Below, one piece after another: positions 53,356-60,480 of a stretch of 64,000 nucleotides of DNA. This stretch comes from Acidimicrobium ferrooxidans. Lineage in GTDB: Bacteria; Actinomycetota; Geothermincolia; Fen-727; Anoxymicrobiaceae. The number at the start of each line of letters is the position of its first letter. The first letter of the stretch is position 1. The DNA lies in contig DYIU01000001.1 in NCBI GenBank assembly GCA_020723485.1, forward strand, positions 693,850 through 757,849, written 5' to 3'. The notes beneath the pieces are model-generated. The model was not told the origin of the DNA and ran no database searches. It was given only the letters and a program-made list of their open reading frames with translations. The translations under genes and the position numbers were made by a program.

Positions 53356-53412
53356 GCGGAGCCGCAAGGAAACGCAAGCCGTCGAATGAAGCTGCCACTC
53401 GCGCCAACGGCG

Positions 53413-53571
53413 CCGCAGGTTTGAATAACTCTAGCAACAGCTATTTACAGACGTGTTCAGTGACCACGGAAATCAAAGAGAATCGGGCACGAAAGCCGCT
53501 GCGAGCGTTACTCCTGTTGTCATGAACAACCAATGACAGGTTCAGTTAACTCCTGGGATTCAAACCTGCGG
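53413..53571 (+). mobile_element. 159-bp inverted-repeat element, copy 3
   Basis: Same 159-bp length and CCGCAGGTTTGAAT ends as the copies at 4381 and 26185. It shares with copy 2 the internal segments CAGTGACCACGGAAATCAAA and ACTCCTGTTGTCATGA. It lies between convergent genes. The remaining 113 bases to 53684 hold nothing recognisable. Confidence 0.85.
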
Positions 53572-53684
53572 CAGGACCAACGGCAACATCCTCGGTCGCG
53601 GACCCGCCCTCTGCCTCACCACGCCCGCCGGGCACACAGGTTTTTGAGAGGGGCTGGGAATCTGCATCCATTACTACCTATGTG

Positions 53685-54512
53685 TCAGTCGGGGTAGAAG
53701 AGGCGCTGGCTGTAGCGGTCCCACCCGTAGTCCTCGATGAACTCCTTTGTCTCCTTTGAGAGCAGGAAGTCGCGGAACGCGACGGCGCCATCGTGGTTGA
53801 CCCGCGGGAACTTCTCCGGATTGACCACGGTCACGGTGTACTGGTTGACGAGCCTGTCGTCGCCCTCCACCAGCTTTTCGAGCGCGAGGTACTCCTCCAT
53901 CACGATGAAGGTTGCCCTGTCGCAGAGGGTGTAGGCGCCCTTCTCGTCGGCGATGCGCATGGTCTCTCCCATGCCCTGGCCGGTCTCGATGTAGTTCCCG
54001 GCCTGCGGCATGGCGCCGATGCGCTCCCAGACAGACATCTCCATCGCGTTTGTCCCTGAGGCGTCGGCTCGCGACGCGAACTTCGAGCCGCTCGCGATTA
54101 TTCTCCGGAACGCCTCGTCGGAGTCCTTCAGGCCTTTTATGCCGGCGGGGTCGTCGGCGGGCCCTACCACGATGAAGTCGTTGTGCATCACCTTGTCGTT
54201 GCTCTCGCCGGTGCCAGAGGACATGAACTCTGCTTCGGCTTTCGGCTCGTGGGTCATCATCACGTCGGCGTCGCCGTTGCTGCCCATGAAGAGCGCGGCG
54301 CCGCTGCCCACCGCGGCAGCCTTGACCCTGAAGGGGAAATCACGCTCGAACTGCTCGACGAACTCGTCGAGTATTCCGGAGTCCTGGGCGCTGGTGGTCG
54401 TGGCGAGCACCAGGGGCTTGCGCTCGCTCTCGGCGAATTTCTCGCCGCCGCATCCGGCTGCGAGCGCGATGAGGATCAGGACCACGGCCGCCGCGGCCGC
54501 GCGGAGCCTCAA
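53685..54512 (-). CDS. tupA: TupA-like tungstate/molybdate-binding lipoprotein
   Basis: A 275-residue substrate-binding protein of an oxyanion ABC importer. The lipobox LIALAAGC near residues 12-19 marks a lipoprotein. LVLATTTSAQDSGILDEF, the GSGAALFMGSNGDADVMMTHEPKAE segment and SRADASGTNAMEMSVW are typical of TupA/WtpA-type proteins, TupA being the best match. The TTG start overlaps the upstream stop (TTGA), with GAGG spaced about seven bases. No permease or ATPase gene follows in this window, so the importer partners must lie elsewhere. It is the last gene of a three-gene unit of Mo-related surface proteins. Confidence 0.85.
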   Translation of the reverse strand: MRLRAAAAAVVLILIALAAGCGGEKFAESERKPLVLATTTSAQDSGILDEFVEQFERDFPFRVKAAAVGSGAALFMGSNGDADVMMTHEPKAEAEFMSSGTGESNDKVMHNDFIVVGPADDPAGIKGLKDSDEAFRRIIASGSKFASRADASGTNAMEMSVWERIGAMPQAGNYIETGQGMGETMRIADEKGAYTLCDRATFIVMEEYLALEKLVEGDDRLVNQYTVTVVNPEKFPRVNHDGAVAFRDFLLSKETKEFIEDYGWDRYSQRLFYPD

Positions 54513-55030
54513 CGGATGACCTCGATGCCGGTTATCATCCGGACCCAGTAGAAGCCGTCCTGGCTCCCGACCACCAGCCGGACCGGCCCGTCCTCTTCGG
54601 GGACCGGCTTGCCGTCCTGCGTGTCGGCGAGGATGGTGTTCTCCATGACGGCCGTCTCGTAAGGGATACGGCCCACGTAGCCGTCCCAGGCCTCTATCTT
54701 CAGCTCCTTGAAGGGGCGGGCGACGCCCTTGATGTCGAGCACGGTCCCGATGGAAGGACCGGTCCAGGTGCCCGGCTTGGTCATCCCGTTGGAGCGCTTC
54801 AGGACGGCGTCGACCTTGACCTGCGGCAGGTCCTCGAGGGCCTCGGTCTCGATAACCTGCTTGTTGCCGAAGTCGGTGAGGTCGATGGTCTTGCACGCCT
54901 CGTACATCCCGGCGAGGCGCTTTTCGCTCTCCAGCAGCGCCGGCTCGCCACCACCACCGCCGCAGCCGGAGGCGACCAGTACGGCCGCCAGGACCGCGAG
55001 CGATATGGCAGACCTCATATACCTGCTCAT
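54509..55030 (-). CDS. Lipoprotein with molybdopterin-oxidoreductase-like domain
   Basis: A 173-residue lipoprotein (lipobox LVASGC near residue 23, followed by a Gly run). The mature part, about 140 residues, has the order GTVLDIKGV, then IEAWDGYVGRIP, then ILADTQDGKPVPEEDGPVRL, ending WVRMITGIEVI. This is the core of the sulfite-oxidase Mo-binding fold (oxidoreductase molybdopterin-binding domain). The Cys that ligates Mo in sulfite oxidase is not seen at the usual place, so binding rather than redox catalysis is likely. It overlaps both neighbours by four bases and is strictly coupled. Confidence 0.75.
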   Translation of the reverse strand: MSRYMRSAISLAVLAAVLVASGCGGGGGEPALLESEKRLAGMYEACKTIDLTDFGNKQVIETEALEDLPQVKVDAVLKRSNGMTKPGTWTGPSIGTVLDIKGVARPFKELKIEAWDGYVGRIPYETAVMENTILADTQDGKPVPEEDGPVRLVVGSQDGFYWVRMITGIEVIR

Positions 55031-56577
55031 ACGGCGCCCATCCTGTGGTAGAGGAACCAGAACAAGGTCCCGGCCCTTCCCGGGAGGACGTACCCGAACG
55101 TAGAGCCGCCCAACCAGGAGAGCACCCCGCTCCTGCCCCAGAACGCGCGGTTCAGCATGTCCACCGCGGCGTTGCTCGCCGATGCCGGTGTCTCCCCGGC
55201 CTGGGGGGTGGCCTGGACCAGGTTCTGCGGCGTGACGGCAGGACTCTGCGGCTGGCCCTGCGGCTGCGGCGCGGGCGCAGGGGACGGCGCCGGCGCCGGC
55301 GCAGCGGTCACAGCTCCGTAGACCGCCAGCGAGCCCTCCGGGACGGAGCCCGGAGACGGGACGGAGACCCCGCCGGGGAGGGGAGTTACCTCGACCGCGT
55401 AAATCAGCCTGGCGCACAGGGGCGTGTTGGCGTCGCCGCCCTCGTCGCGCTTTCCCGGGTTGTTCTGTGGGACGATGAGCCTTATCGGGCCCTCGTCACC
55501 CTTGAGGGCGGAGCCCTTCTTGGCATAGGCGATAATCGCCTTGAGGTTGCCCGGGTAGGTCCTGTTGACCTGCTCCATGGTCAGGGTGGCCGCATAGCCG
55601 TCACGGGCCCTCACTATCACCCCGTTGGCGCCCGGGGCCGGCCGGAGCTTCTCGTTTATGAGATAGGAGAGGGTTACGCCTGTGTAGTCCTCCTCGTAGT
55701 AAGTGTATGGCTCGAGCTGCTTGAGGAACGTGTAGTGACCGGAGAACGCGGGCATCGAGGTGAGCTCCGCGAGGGAGAAGGTCGCCGAGGCCTGCCCCCG
55801 GGCCCCGCCGGCCGGGAACGCCAGGCCGGCGATCAGGCACGCCGCCAGCAGGACCGCGATGGCCGCCCCGGAGCTTCCGGACCTTCGCTTCGAGCTGAAC
55901 ATCATGACAAGACCGACCATGAGCAGAGCCAATCCGGCGCCCCCCACTGCTATGGGCAGGGCGATACCATAAGGGTAGCTCCGCGGGACTTCCCCCACAA
56001 TCCATACCTCGTCAGCCGGGACTTTCTTAGGGTCCGGCGACTCGAAGTCTTTCTCGAGAGGGCCGACCTCGATGACCCGCAGGTTGGACACCCAGGACGG
56101 CTTGTTGGTCTCATCCGGGGTGTACTGAGGAGCGACGTAGCGCAGCGGGCCCATGCCGTCCGGCTCCGGGTCGAGCGTCTCGCCGTTCATCTCGTACGCG
56201 AGCAGGCGCCCCAGGCCGTCTGCGTTCTCTTCTCCCAACTCGCGCACCGTCAGCCTGGTTCCCACGGCGGGCCAGAAGTAACCGTCGGGAGCGATGACCT
56301 TGACGGTGGCCGCGGGCGAGGTCACCCCTACGCTCTCGAGCACGTCGGTCATAGCCGAGCCCTTGAAGGAGGTGGTCTCGACGGTCTTCCAGTTGTTGAT
56401 GCTCCGGTAGTCGCCTTCGGCGGAGGGCAGGCCCCTGACATCATCTACGGAGAGCACGCGGGTGTCGCTCGCCAGCGCGAAATAGAGCGCGAACAGGACC
56501 ACGGAAGCGACGAGAACCGGAATCGAGCAATATATGAGCAGGCGTGACTTCTTGATCTCGCCCTCCTTTCCAAGCAC
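55027..56577 (-). CDS. Membrane protein with two molybdopterin-oxidoreductase-like domains
   Basis: About 516 residues: N-terminal helix (KKSRLLIYCSIPVLVASVV), a first Mo-type domain (about 35-175; VKVIAPDGYFWPAVG, GPLRYVAPQ, WVSNLRVIEVGPL), two central helices around a basic loop (about 200-265), a second Mo-type domain (about 270-395; VIVRARDGYAATLT, EGPIRLIVPQNN), a Pro/Gln linker and a hydrophobic C-terminus. The GTG at 56577 is the only standard start but lies inside the leader RNA with no ribosome site. The perfect AGGAGG (56567-56562) stands five bases before an ATC at 56556-56554, so translation may begin there as MKKSRLL. Confidence 0.75.
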   Translation of the reverse strand: MLGKEGEIKKSRLLIYCSIPVLVASVVLFALYFALASDTRVLSVDDVRGLPSAEGDYRSINNWKTVETTSFKGSAMTDVLESVGVTSPAATVKVIAPDGYFWPAVGTRLTVRELGEENADGLGRLLAYEMNGETLDPEPDGMGPLRYVAPQYTPDETNKPSWVSNLRVIEVGPLEKDFESPDPKKVPADEVWIVGEVPRSYPYGIALPIAVGGAGLALLMVGLVMMFSSKRRSGSSGAAIAVLLAACLIAGLAFPAGGARGQASATFSLAELTSMPAFSGHYTFLKQLEPYTYYEEDYTGVTLSYLINEKLRPAPGANGVIVRARDGYAATLTMEQVNRTYPGNLKAIIAYAKKGSALKGDEGPIRLIVPQNNPGKRDEGGDANTPLCARLIYAVEVTPLPGGVSVPSPGSVPEGSLAVYGAVTAAPAPAPSPAPAPQPQGQPQSPAVTPQNLVQATPQAGETPASASNAAVDMLNRAFWGRSGVLSWLGGSTFGYVLPGRAGTLFWFLYHRMGAV

Positions 56578-56658
56578 GGGAGGCCCGGCGGTTTCCCTTC
56601 CGGACCCTGTCGGTCTCCGTCCATGGCTCGCGCTTTAGGTTACGGAGACTCGGAGAGC
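56560..56658 (-). promoter_or_regulatory. Structured leader, probable Mo/W-cofactor riboswitch (translational type)
   Basis: On the minus strand: P1 (GCTCTCC 56658-56652 with GGAGGGC 56566-56560); hairpin A, GTCTCCGT...ACGGAGAC, holding CCTAAAG and CATGG like a tetraloop receptor; hairpin B, GGTCCGG...CCGGGCC, capped by a GAAA tetraloop; then CCTCCCGTGCTTGGAAA joining P1. The AGGAGG ribosome site lies in the 3' strand of P1, so a folded aptamer would hide it (OFF switch). The same layout occurs on the opposite strand at 56757. Assignment to the Moco/Tuco class rests on form and neighbours. Confidence 0.7.
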
Positions 56659-56674
56659 CTCAATGACGGCTCAT

Positions 56675-56744
56675 AGGCTAATCCCGGCCGGTCGGGCTGT
56701 CAAGCTGAAGCCGCTTGACACGTCATCACGGTAAGTGTTAGCGT
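56675..56744. promoter_or_regulatory. Divergent promoter pair
   Basis: Minus strand: TTGACA (56703-56698), 17 bases, TAGCCT (56680-56675). Plus strand: TTGACA (56715-56720), 18 bases, TAGCGT (56739-56744). The two -35 boxes are 11 bases apart, and each promoter starts just upstream of one of the two leader RNAs. Confidence 0.65.
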
Positions 56745-56756
56745 TCCCGCCGGAAG

Positions 56757-56858
56757 GGTTTTCCGAGCAGGAAATCCTAAGGCCCATAAGGCTAAGGAGA
56801 CCTGCCGATAGGGTTGAGCTGGAAACGGCTCCGCCTCCCGCGTTTGGAAAGGAAGACC
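56757..56858 (+). promoter_or_regulatory. Structured leader, probable Mo/W-cofactor riboswitch (transcriptional type)
   Basis: P1 pairs GGTTTTCC (56757-56764) with GGAAGACC (56851-56858). Hairpin A (56767-56805) nests GCAGG/CCTGC, TCCT/AGGA and GCC/GGC with CCTAAG inside. Hairpin B is GAGCTG-GAAA-CGGCTC (56816-56831). CCTCCCGCGTTTGGAAA joins P1. It shares hairpin order, tetraloop and joining strand with the leader at 56658, while the P1 bases differ but still pair. GGAAAGGA here can also pair with TCCTTCC (56883-56889), giving an antiterminator that excludes both P1 and terminator 1. Confidence 0.75.
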
Positions 56859-56878
56859 TCGAGTAGTCTGTTTCAAAC

Positions 56879-56905
56879 GGCGTCCTTCCATGGGCGCCAT
56901 TTTTG
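56879..56905 (+). terminator. Leader terminator 1
   Basis: A seven-base-pair stem (GGCGTCC with GGGCGCC, one G-T pair) and a six-base loop, followed by ATTTTTG. It lies directly after the aptamer, as an expression platform should. Confidence 0.75.
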
Positions 56906-56919
56906 TTTGCAGGACTCGA

Positions 56920-56969
56920 CCGTCCTTTCCACGCGGAGCCTTTCCGCGGAACCGGAAGGACGGTTTTCT
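56920..56969 (+). terminator. Leader terminator 2
   Basis: A long hairpin: CCGTCCTT with AAGGACGG outside and CGCGGA with TCCGCG inside, then TTTTCT. It ends 19 bases before the ATG at 56988, so no gene lies between and it must act on the downstream gene's own leader. Confidence 0.82.
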
Positions 56970-56987
56970 AGTTCAAGGGGGGAAAGA

Positions 56988-59393
56988 ATGAAGAGGTTGT
57001 ACGTGATACTGCTGGCGGCGCTCGTCGTAGCCGCGCCGCTGGCGGGAGCGGTGACCCTGGCGCCGGCTGCCGCGGCCCCCAGGGTGGACGCCGCGACCGG
57101 GGCGACGCCCAACTACCGGACGTTCCTGGAGAGCGACCTCAAATCGATGCAGAAGGTCGACCCAGTCACGTACGCGACGGGGGGCCTGGAGGGAGGGCAC
57201 TATACCTGCCTGAAGTCGCAGCCGCCTTATACCTACTTCGAGCAGGACTGGTTCGGGGTCCAACTGGCTTACCTGCTCGACATAGAGGTGGGCATGAAGG
57301 CCGACACGACCGCGGTGAAGTTCATCGCTGCTGACGGCTACCATGTCACCCTCACCCTCAACGAGATAAGGAACGCGAATCCCAACGGTCTCTACTCCAT
57401 GCTCGGCTGGAAGAAGGGCGCCGAGGGCGCCACCGGCGGACCCCTGACCGAGCTTGACGACGAGGAAGGGCCGTTCAGGCTCATCGTCCCGCAGGACCCG
57501 AACATCGGACCATACCCAGCGGGGACCCCGAACTGGCAGAAGGCGGTAATGCAGGTCAGGGCGATCGAGGTGCAGCCGGTCCAGACCGGGCTGCCGCCGG
57601 TCGTTCCGGAGAGCATCCCCCCCGGCCAGATAGTTGTGTTCGGCAACATCCTGAGCCATCACACGTTCACCGTGGACAAGCTCAAGTCGATAGACCCCGT
57701 GTCCCAGACCTATCACTGGAAGAGCAACCTGCCGGAGTACGGCACGGACGACTGCACGGGCATACTCGTTCCGCGCCTGCTGGATGACGTGGTCGGTGTG
57801 CTCGACACCGCCACGGGCTTCAGGGCGTGGGCCGGAGACGGCTTCAACCGCAACTGGCCGATAGCCGACATGAGAAAGACGTTCCCGGTTGACAATGCCC
57901 AGTTCATGCTGGCATGGAATATCGACGGCACCGACCTCACACCCGCGCCGGGCGACGGGCCGATACGCATCATCAAGCCGCAGGACGATCCCGAGGAGAC
58001 GAACCTGTCGCGATGGGTGCGTAACATCAGGGCGGTTCAGCTCTACGTCGACCCCGTCCTGGCGAATGAACCGCTCGGGTTTGACTCTCACCTTGTGCCC
58101 AACGACAGGGTGATAGTGGCCGGGCCGGTCGAACCCAACAACGTCCCGAGCATGTGGTACCTGGCCGAGGGGTACACCGGCGGCGGGTTCGAGGAGTGGA
58201 TCTGCATAAACAACCCGAACCCGTGGCAGACCCACGTGATCGTGAACTACCAGATAGAGGACGAAGCGGCCGGTGCCGCGGCGCCCCAGGAGCTGGACGT
58301 AGCGCCGTTCTCGCGTACGAGCATCAACGTGAACGAACAGGTAGGCCCCGACAAGGACGTCTCCGCGACCGTCGAGGGGTACCACGACGACTCGATAACG
58401 GTCGAGCGCGCCATGTACTGGAACGGGCGCGACGGCGGGCACTGCGCGGCGGCGGTCTCAGAGCCGTGGCTCACGTGGTACCTCGCCGAGGGTTCCACGG
58501 CCGGAGGCTTCGAGACATGGATAACCCTCCTGAACCCGGGCACCAAGGAGGCAGACGCCCAGCTCACCTATATGACCCCGGGAGGGGCCGGTGCGGTGGC
58601 GGGCCCGCTCGTCAAGGTGCCGGCCGGCGGGAGGAAGACCGTGAGCGTTGCGGACAAAGTGCCGAACACATGGTCGGTTTCGACCAAGGTAGTGTCTGAT
58701 GAACCGGTGGTAGCCGAGCGGTCCATGTACTGGAACGGCCGCGAGGGCGGGACCTGCGCGGCGGGCGTACAGGTCCCCGGAACCGAATGGTTCATGGCCG
58801 AGGGTGCGACCGCCGGGGGCTTCGAGACGTGGGTGGTCGTTCAGAACCCGAACAATACCAAGGCAAATGTAACCGTGACATACATGAACGCCGACGGCCC
58901 GATAGCGGGGCCGAAGGTCGAGGTGGCCGCGAACTCCCGCGAGACAATCGAAGTGTCGAAGACTGTGCCAAACGACTACCAGGTCTCCACCAAGGTGACC
59001 TCCGACAAGCCTATCGTGGCCGAGCGCGCCGTGTACTGGAACGGTCGTGAGGGCGGCACCAGCAACACAGCGGTACCCGCGCCTATGTTCAAGGCATTTC
59101 TCGCCGAGGGCGCTACCGCTTTCGGCTTCGAGAGCTGGATAACGATCCAGAACCCCGGCGCATCAGACGCGACCGTGTATATCACCTACCTCACCGCAGA
59201 GGGGGCCGTGGAGCGCGCTCCGCTGGCTGTCAAGGCTGGCGAGAGGGAGACCGTGGAAGTAGCGCAGGACGTGCCGAACAACGGCCAGGTATCGGCGACC
59301 CTTTCGTCCAACACGCCCGTAGTGGTGGAGCGTGCGATGTACTGGGACGGCCGCATCGAGGGGAGCTGCAGCGGCGGATACCAGGCCTGGTAA
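56988..59393 (+). CDS. Secreted protein: two molybdopterin-oxidoreductase-like domains and four surface repeats
   Basis: An 801-residue exported protein. A signal peptide (1-30) is followed by two Mo-type domains (about 35-200: VKFIAADGYHVTLT, EGPFRLIVPQD; and about 210-360: FRAWAGDGFNRNWP, GPIRIIKPQDD, WVRNIRAVQLYV) and four repeats of about 105 residues opening like WYLAEGSTAGGFETW. GGGGGG precedes the ATG at 56988; the frame is open further upstream but that part is leader RNA. The domains lack an obvious sulfite-oxidase Cys at a shared position. The gene faces the membrane/lipoprotein cluster and shares its control. Confidence 0.82.
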   Translation: MKRLYVILLAALVVAAPLAGAVTLAPAAAAPRVDAATGATPNYRTFLESDLKSMQKVDPVTYATGGLEGGHYTCLKSQPPYTYFEQDWFGVQLAYLLDIEVGMKADTTAVKFIAADGYHVTLTLNEIRNANPNGLYSMLGWKKGAEGATGGPLTELDDEEGPFRLIVPQDPNIGPYPAGTPNWQKAVMQVRAIEVQPVQTGLPPVVPESIPPGQIVVFGNILSHHTFTVDKLKSIDPVSQTYHWKSNLPEYGTDDCTGILVPRLLDDVVGVLDTATGFRAWAGDGFNRNWPIADMRKTFPVDNAQFMLAWNIDGTDLTPAPGDGPIRIIKPQDDPEETNLSRWVRNIRAVQLYVDPVLANEPLGFDSHLVPNDRVIVAGPVEPNNVPSMWYLAEGYTGGGFEEWICINNPNPWQTHVIVNYQIEDEAAGAAAPQELDVAPFSRTSINVNEQVGPDKDVSATVEGYHDDSITVERAMYWNGRDGGHCAAAVSEPWLTWYLAEGSTAGGFETWITLLNPGTKEADAQLTYMTPGGAGAVAGPLVKVPAGGRKTVSVADKVPNTWSVSTKVVSDEPVVAERSMYWNGREGGTCAAGVQVPGTEWFMAEGATAGGFETWVVVQNPNNTKANVTVTYMNADGPIAGPKVEVAANSRETIEVSKTVPNDYQVSTKVTSDKPIVAERAVYWNGREGGTSNTAVPAPMFKAFLAEGATAFGFESWITIQNPGASDATVYITYLTAEGAVERAPLAVKAGERETVEVAQDVPNNGQVSATLSSNTPVVVERAMYWDGRIEGSCSGGYQAW

Positions 59394-59446
59394 CAAGAGT
59401 GTTGGACATGGGAGAAGTGAGTCCCCCCTCACTTTCCTTGACGGCG

Positions 59447-59470
59447 AAGGGGACCCTGACGGGTCCCCTT
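59447..59470 (+). terminator. Intrinsic terminator
   Basis: A perfect ten-base-pair stem (AAGGGGACCC with GGGTCCCCTT) and four-base loop, followed by a C/T-rich tract. A smaller stem, AAGTGAG/CTCACTT, ends just before at 59415-59434 and is followed by TTCCTT. Confidence 0.65.
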
Positions 59471-59569
59471 CCCGCTTTCCGGCTGTTCTTCCGTTGGCAG
59501 GAAGGGCGGTGCGGGTATTGAATAGGTAGAGGCAGCTTTGGAGGCATCGAAGAACCGGAGGTGGGTACC

Positions 59570-59782
59570 ATGAAGCTCAGCGCCAGGAACGCGCTGAAGG
59601 GCAAGGTAAAGGCCGTTAACCACGGCGCGGTCAACACCGAGGTGGTTATCGAGCTCGACGGCGGGACCGAGGTGGTAGCGGTCATCACGAAGGCTTCCGC
59701 CGAGAGCCTGGGCCTGGAGGCGGGAAAGGAAGCCTACGCTGTCATCAAGGCCACCAACGTGATGGTTGGGGTCGACCACTAG
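59570..59782 (+). CDS. mop: Mop-type molybdate/tungstate-binding protein (molbindin)
   Basis: A 70-residue single TOBE/Mop domain. MKLSARNALKGKVKAVN is the standard opening, and VVIELDGGTEVVAVITKASA completes the beta-barrel. Molbindins form hexamers that store molybdate or tungstate in the cytosol. GGAGGTG eight bases before the ATG decides the start. Its position next to the TupA/Mo-domain cluster confirms the Mo/W theme. A weak TTGGCA-18-TTGAAT at 59494-59523 may be its promoter. Confidence 0.92.
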   Translation: MKLSARNALKGKVKAVNHGAVNTEVVIELDGGTEVVAVITKASAESLGLEAGKEAYAVIKATNVMVGVDH

Positions 59783-59805
59783 AGCGGCGCATCGCTTGAA
59801 CGATC

Positions 59806-59834
59806 GAGGCGGGCCTCCAGGGCCCGTCTCTTTT
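59806..59834 (+). terminator. Intrinsic terminator after mop
   Basis: A ten-base-pair stem (GAGGCGGGCC with GGCCCGTCTC, one G-T pair), five-base loop and TTTT. It ends at the stop codon of the convergent SRPBCC gene. Confidence 0.85.
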
Positions 59835-60301
59835 CACATGGACTCGACGCGCTTCTTGAGGTCCTTCAGCGCCGAGTTCATGACCCGCTTGTCCACCTGC
59901 TTCAGAAGGCGCTTTGCCAGTGGGCCTCGCAGCGCTTTCGGGATCGAGTACTTGACGTCGTAGTGGTAGGTGACCTCGGTGCGGCCCTCGTCCAGAGGCT
60001 CCAGCAGGTACCAGGAGTTCACGTCCTCGAGCTCGCCCTCCACGTAGCCGATGTCTATCCTGTTATCCGCGTCCTTGTAGTTATAGCTCAGGACGTATTC
60101 GATCTTGGTAAGGACCGCATCCACCTTGTAGCGCACCTCGGTGCCCCGCTTCTTCTTGTCGCGCTTGAGGACCTCTATCTCTTCCACTCCCGACATCCAG
60201 TCGGTGTAGCTCTCGAAACCGCCGAGGACGCCCAGGATGGTCTCGGGGTCCGCGTTGATAACGATCGAGTCCGTCAGGCCCGCACTGCTCTCATCAGCCA
60301 T
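59834..60301 (-). CDS. SRPBCC / START-like (polyketide cyclase type) protein
   Basis: A 155-residue protein of the SRPBCC fold, with a hydrophobic cavity for lipid-like ligands. Family features are the opening DSIVINADPETILGVLGGFE, YTDWMSGVEEIEVL, and the C-terminal helix LLKQVDKRVMNSALKDLKKR. Relatives are coenzyme-Q-binding COQ10-like and dehydrase-like proteins. The ATG at 60301 is chosen for GGAGGAG upstream; an upstream in-frame start lies in a repeat arm. It is monocistronic. Ligand unknown. Confidence 0.85.
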   Translation of the reverse strand: MADESSAGLTDSIVINADPETILGVLGGFESYTDWMSGVEEIEVLKRDKKKRGTEVRYKVDAVLTKIEYVLSYNYKDADNRIDIGYVEGELEDVNSWYLLEPLDEGRTEVTYHYDVKYSIPKALRGPLAKRLLKQVDKRVMNSALKDLKKRVESM

Positions 60302-60312
60302 CTCTCCTCCAG

Positions 60313-60346
60313 ACTGCAACATCGGGGTCAGGTCACTTTGTTGCAT
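60313..60346 (+). repeat. Single REPIN-like arm
   Basis: GCAACATCGGGGTCAGGTC, then ACTTTGTTGCATTTT, 12 bases upstream of the SRPBCC start. No partner arm. Confidence 0.75.
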
Positions 60347-60480
60347 TTTGCCAGCCCATGAGTAAGTTGCATTCTACCAGCAAGCGCCCGGGAGTTCCGC
60401 ATCGCTGATGTATAATTGCCCCACGAAACCGCCCGGCCTGGACAGAGGCCCGGCCAGGTCCCAGGAGATGGAGGAGCAGG

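Noticed and set aside
53572..53684. A terminator for the tupA unit in this gap
   Set aside because: Only a four-base-pair GC stem with a T-run on the wrong strand was found, too weak to call.
55045..56547. A 500-codon plus-strand open frame opposite the Mo-domain membrane protein
   Set aside because: It is the antisense shadow of a gene with recognisable domains, signal and coupled neighbours; its translation is Arg/Gly/Val-rich with no domain.
56814..56987. An N-terminal extension of the secreted Mo-domain protein
   Set aside because: This stretch forms the aptamer, the antiterminator and two terminators. A proper signal peptide with a ribosome site begins at 56988.
12137..60346. The dispersed GGGGTCAGGTC sequences as a CRISPR array or attachment sites
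   Set aside because: They are scattered inverted pairs with no regular spacing, no unique-spacer array, no cas genes and no integrase.
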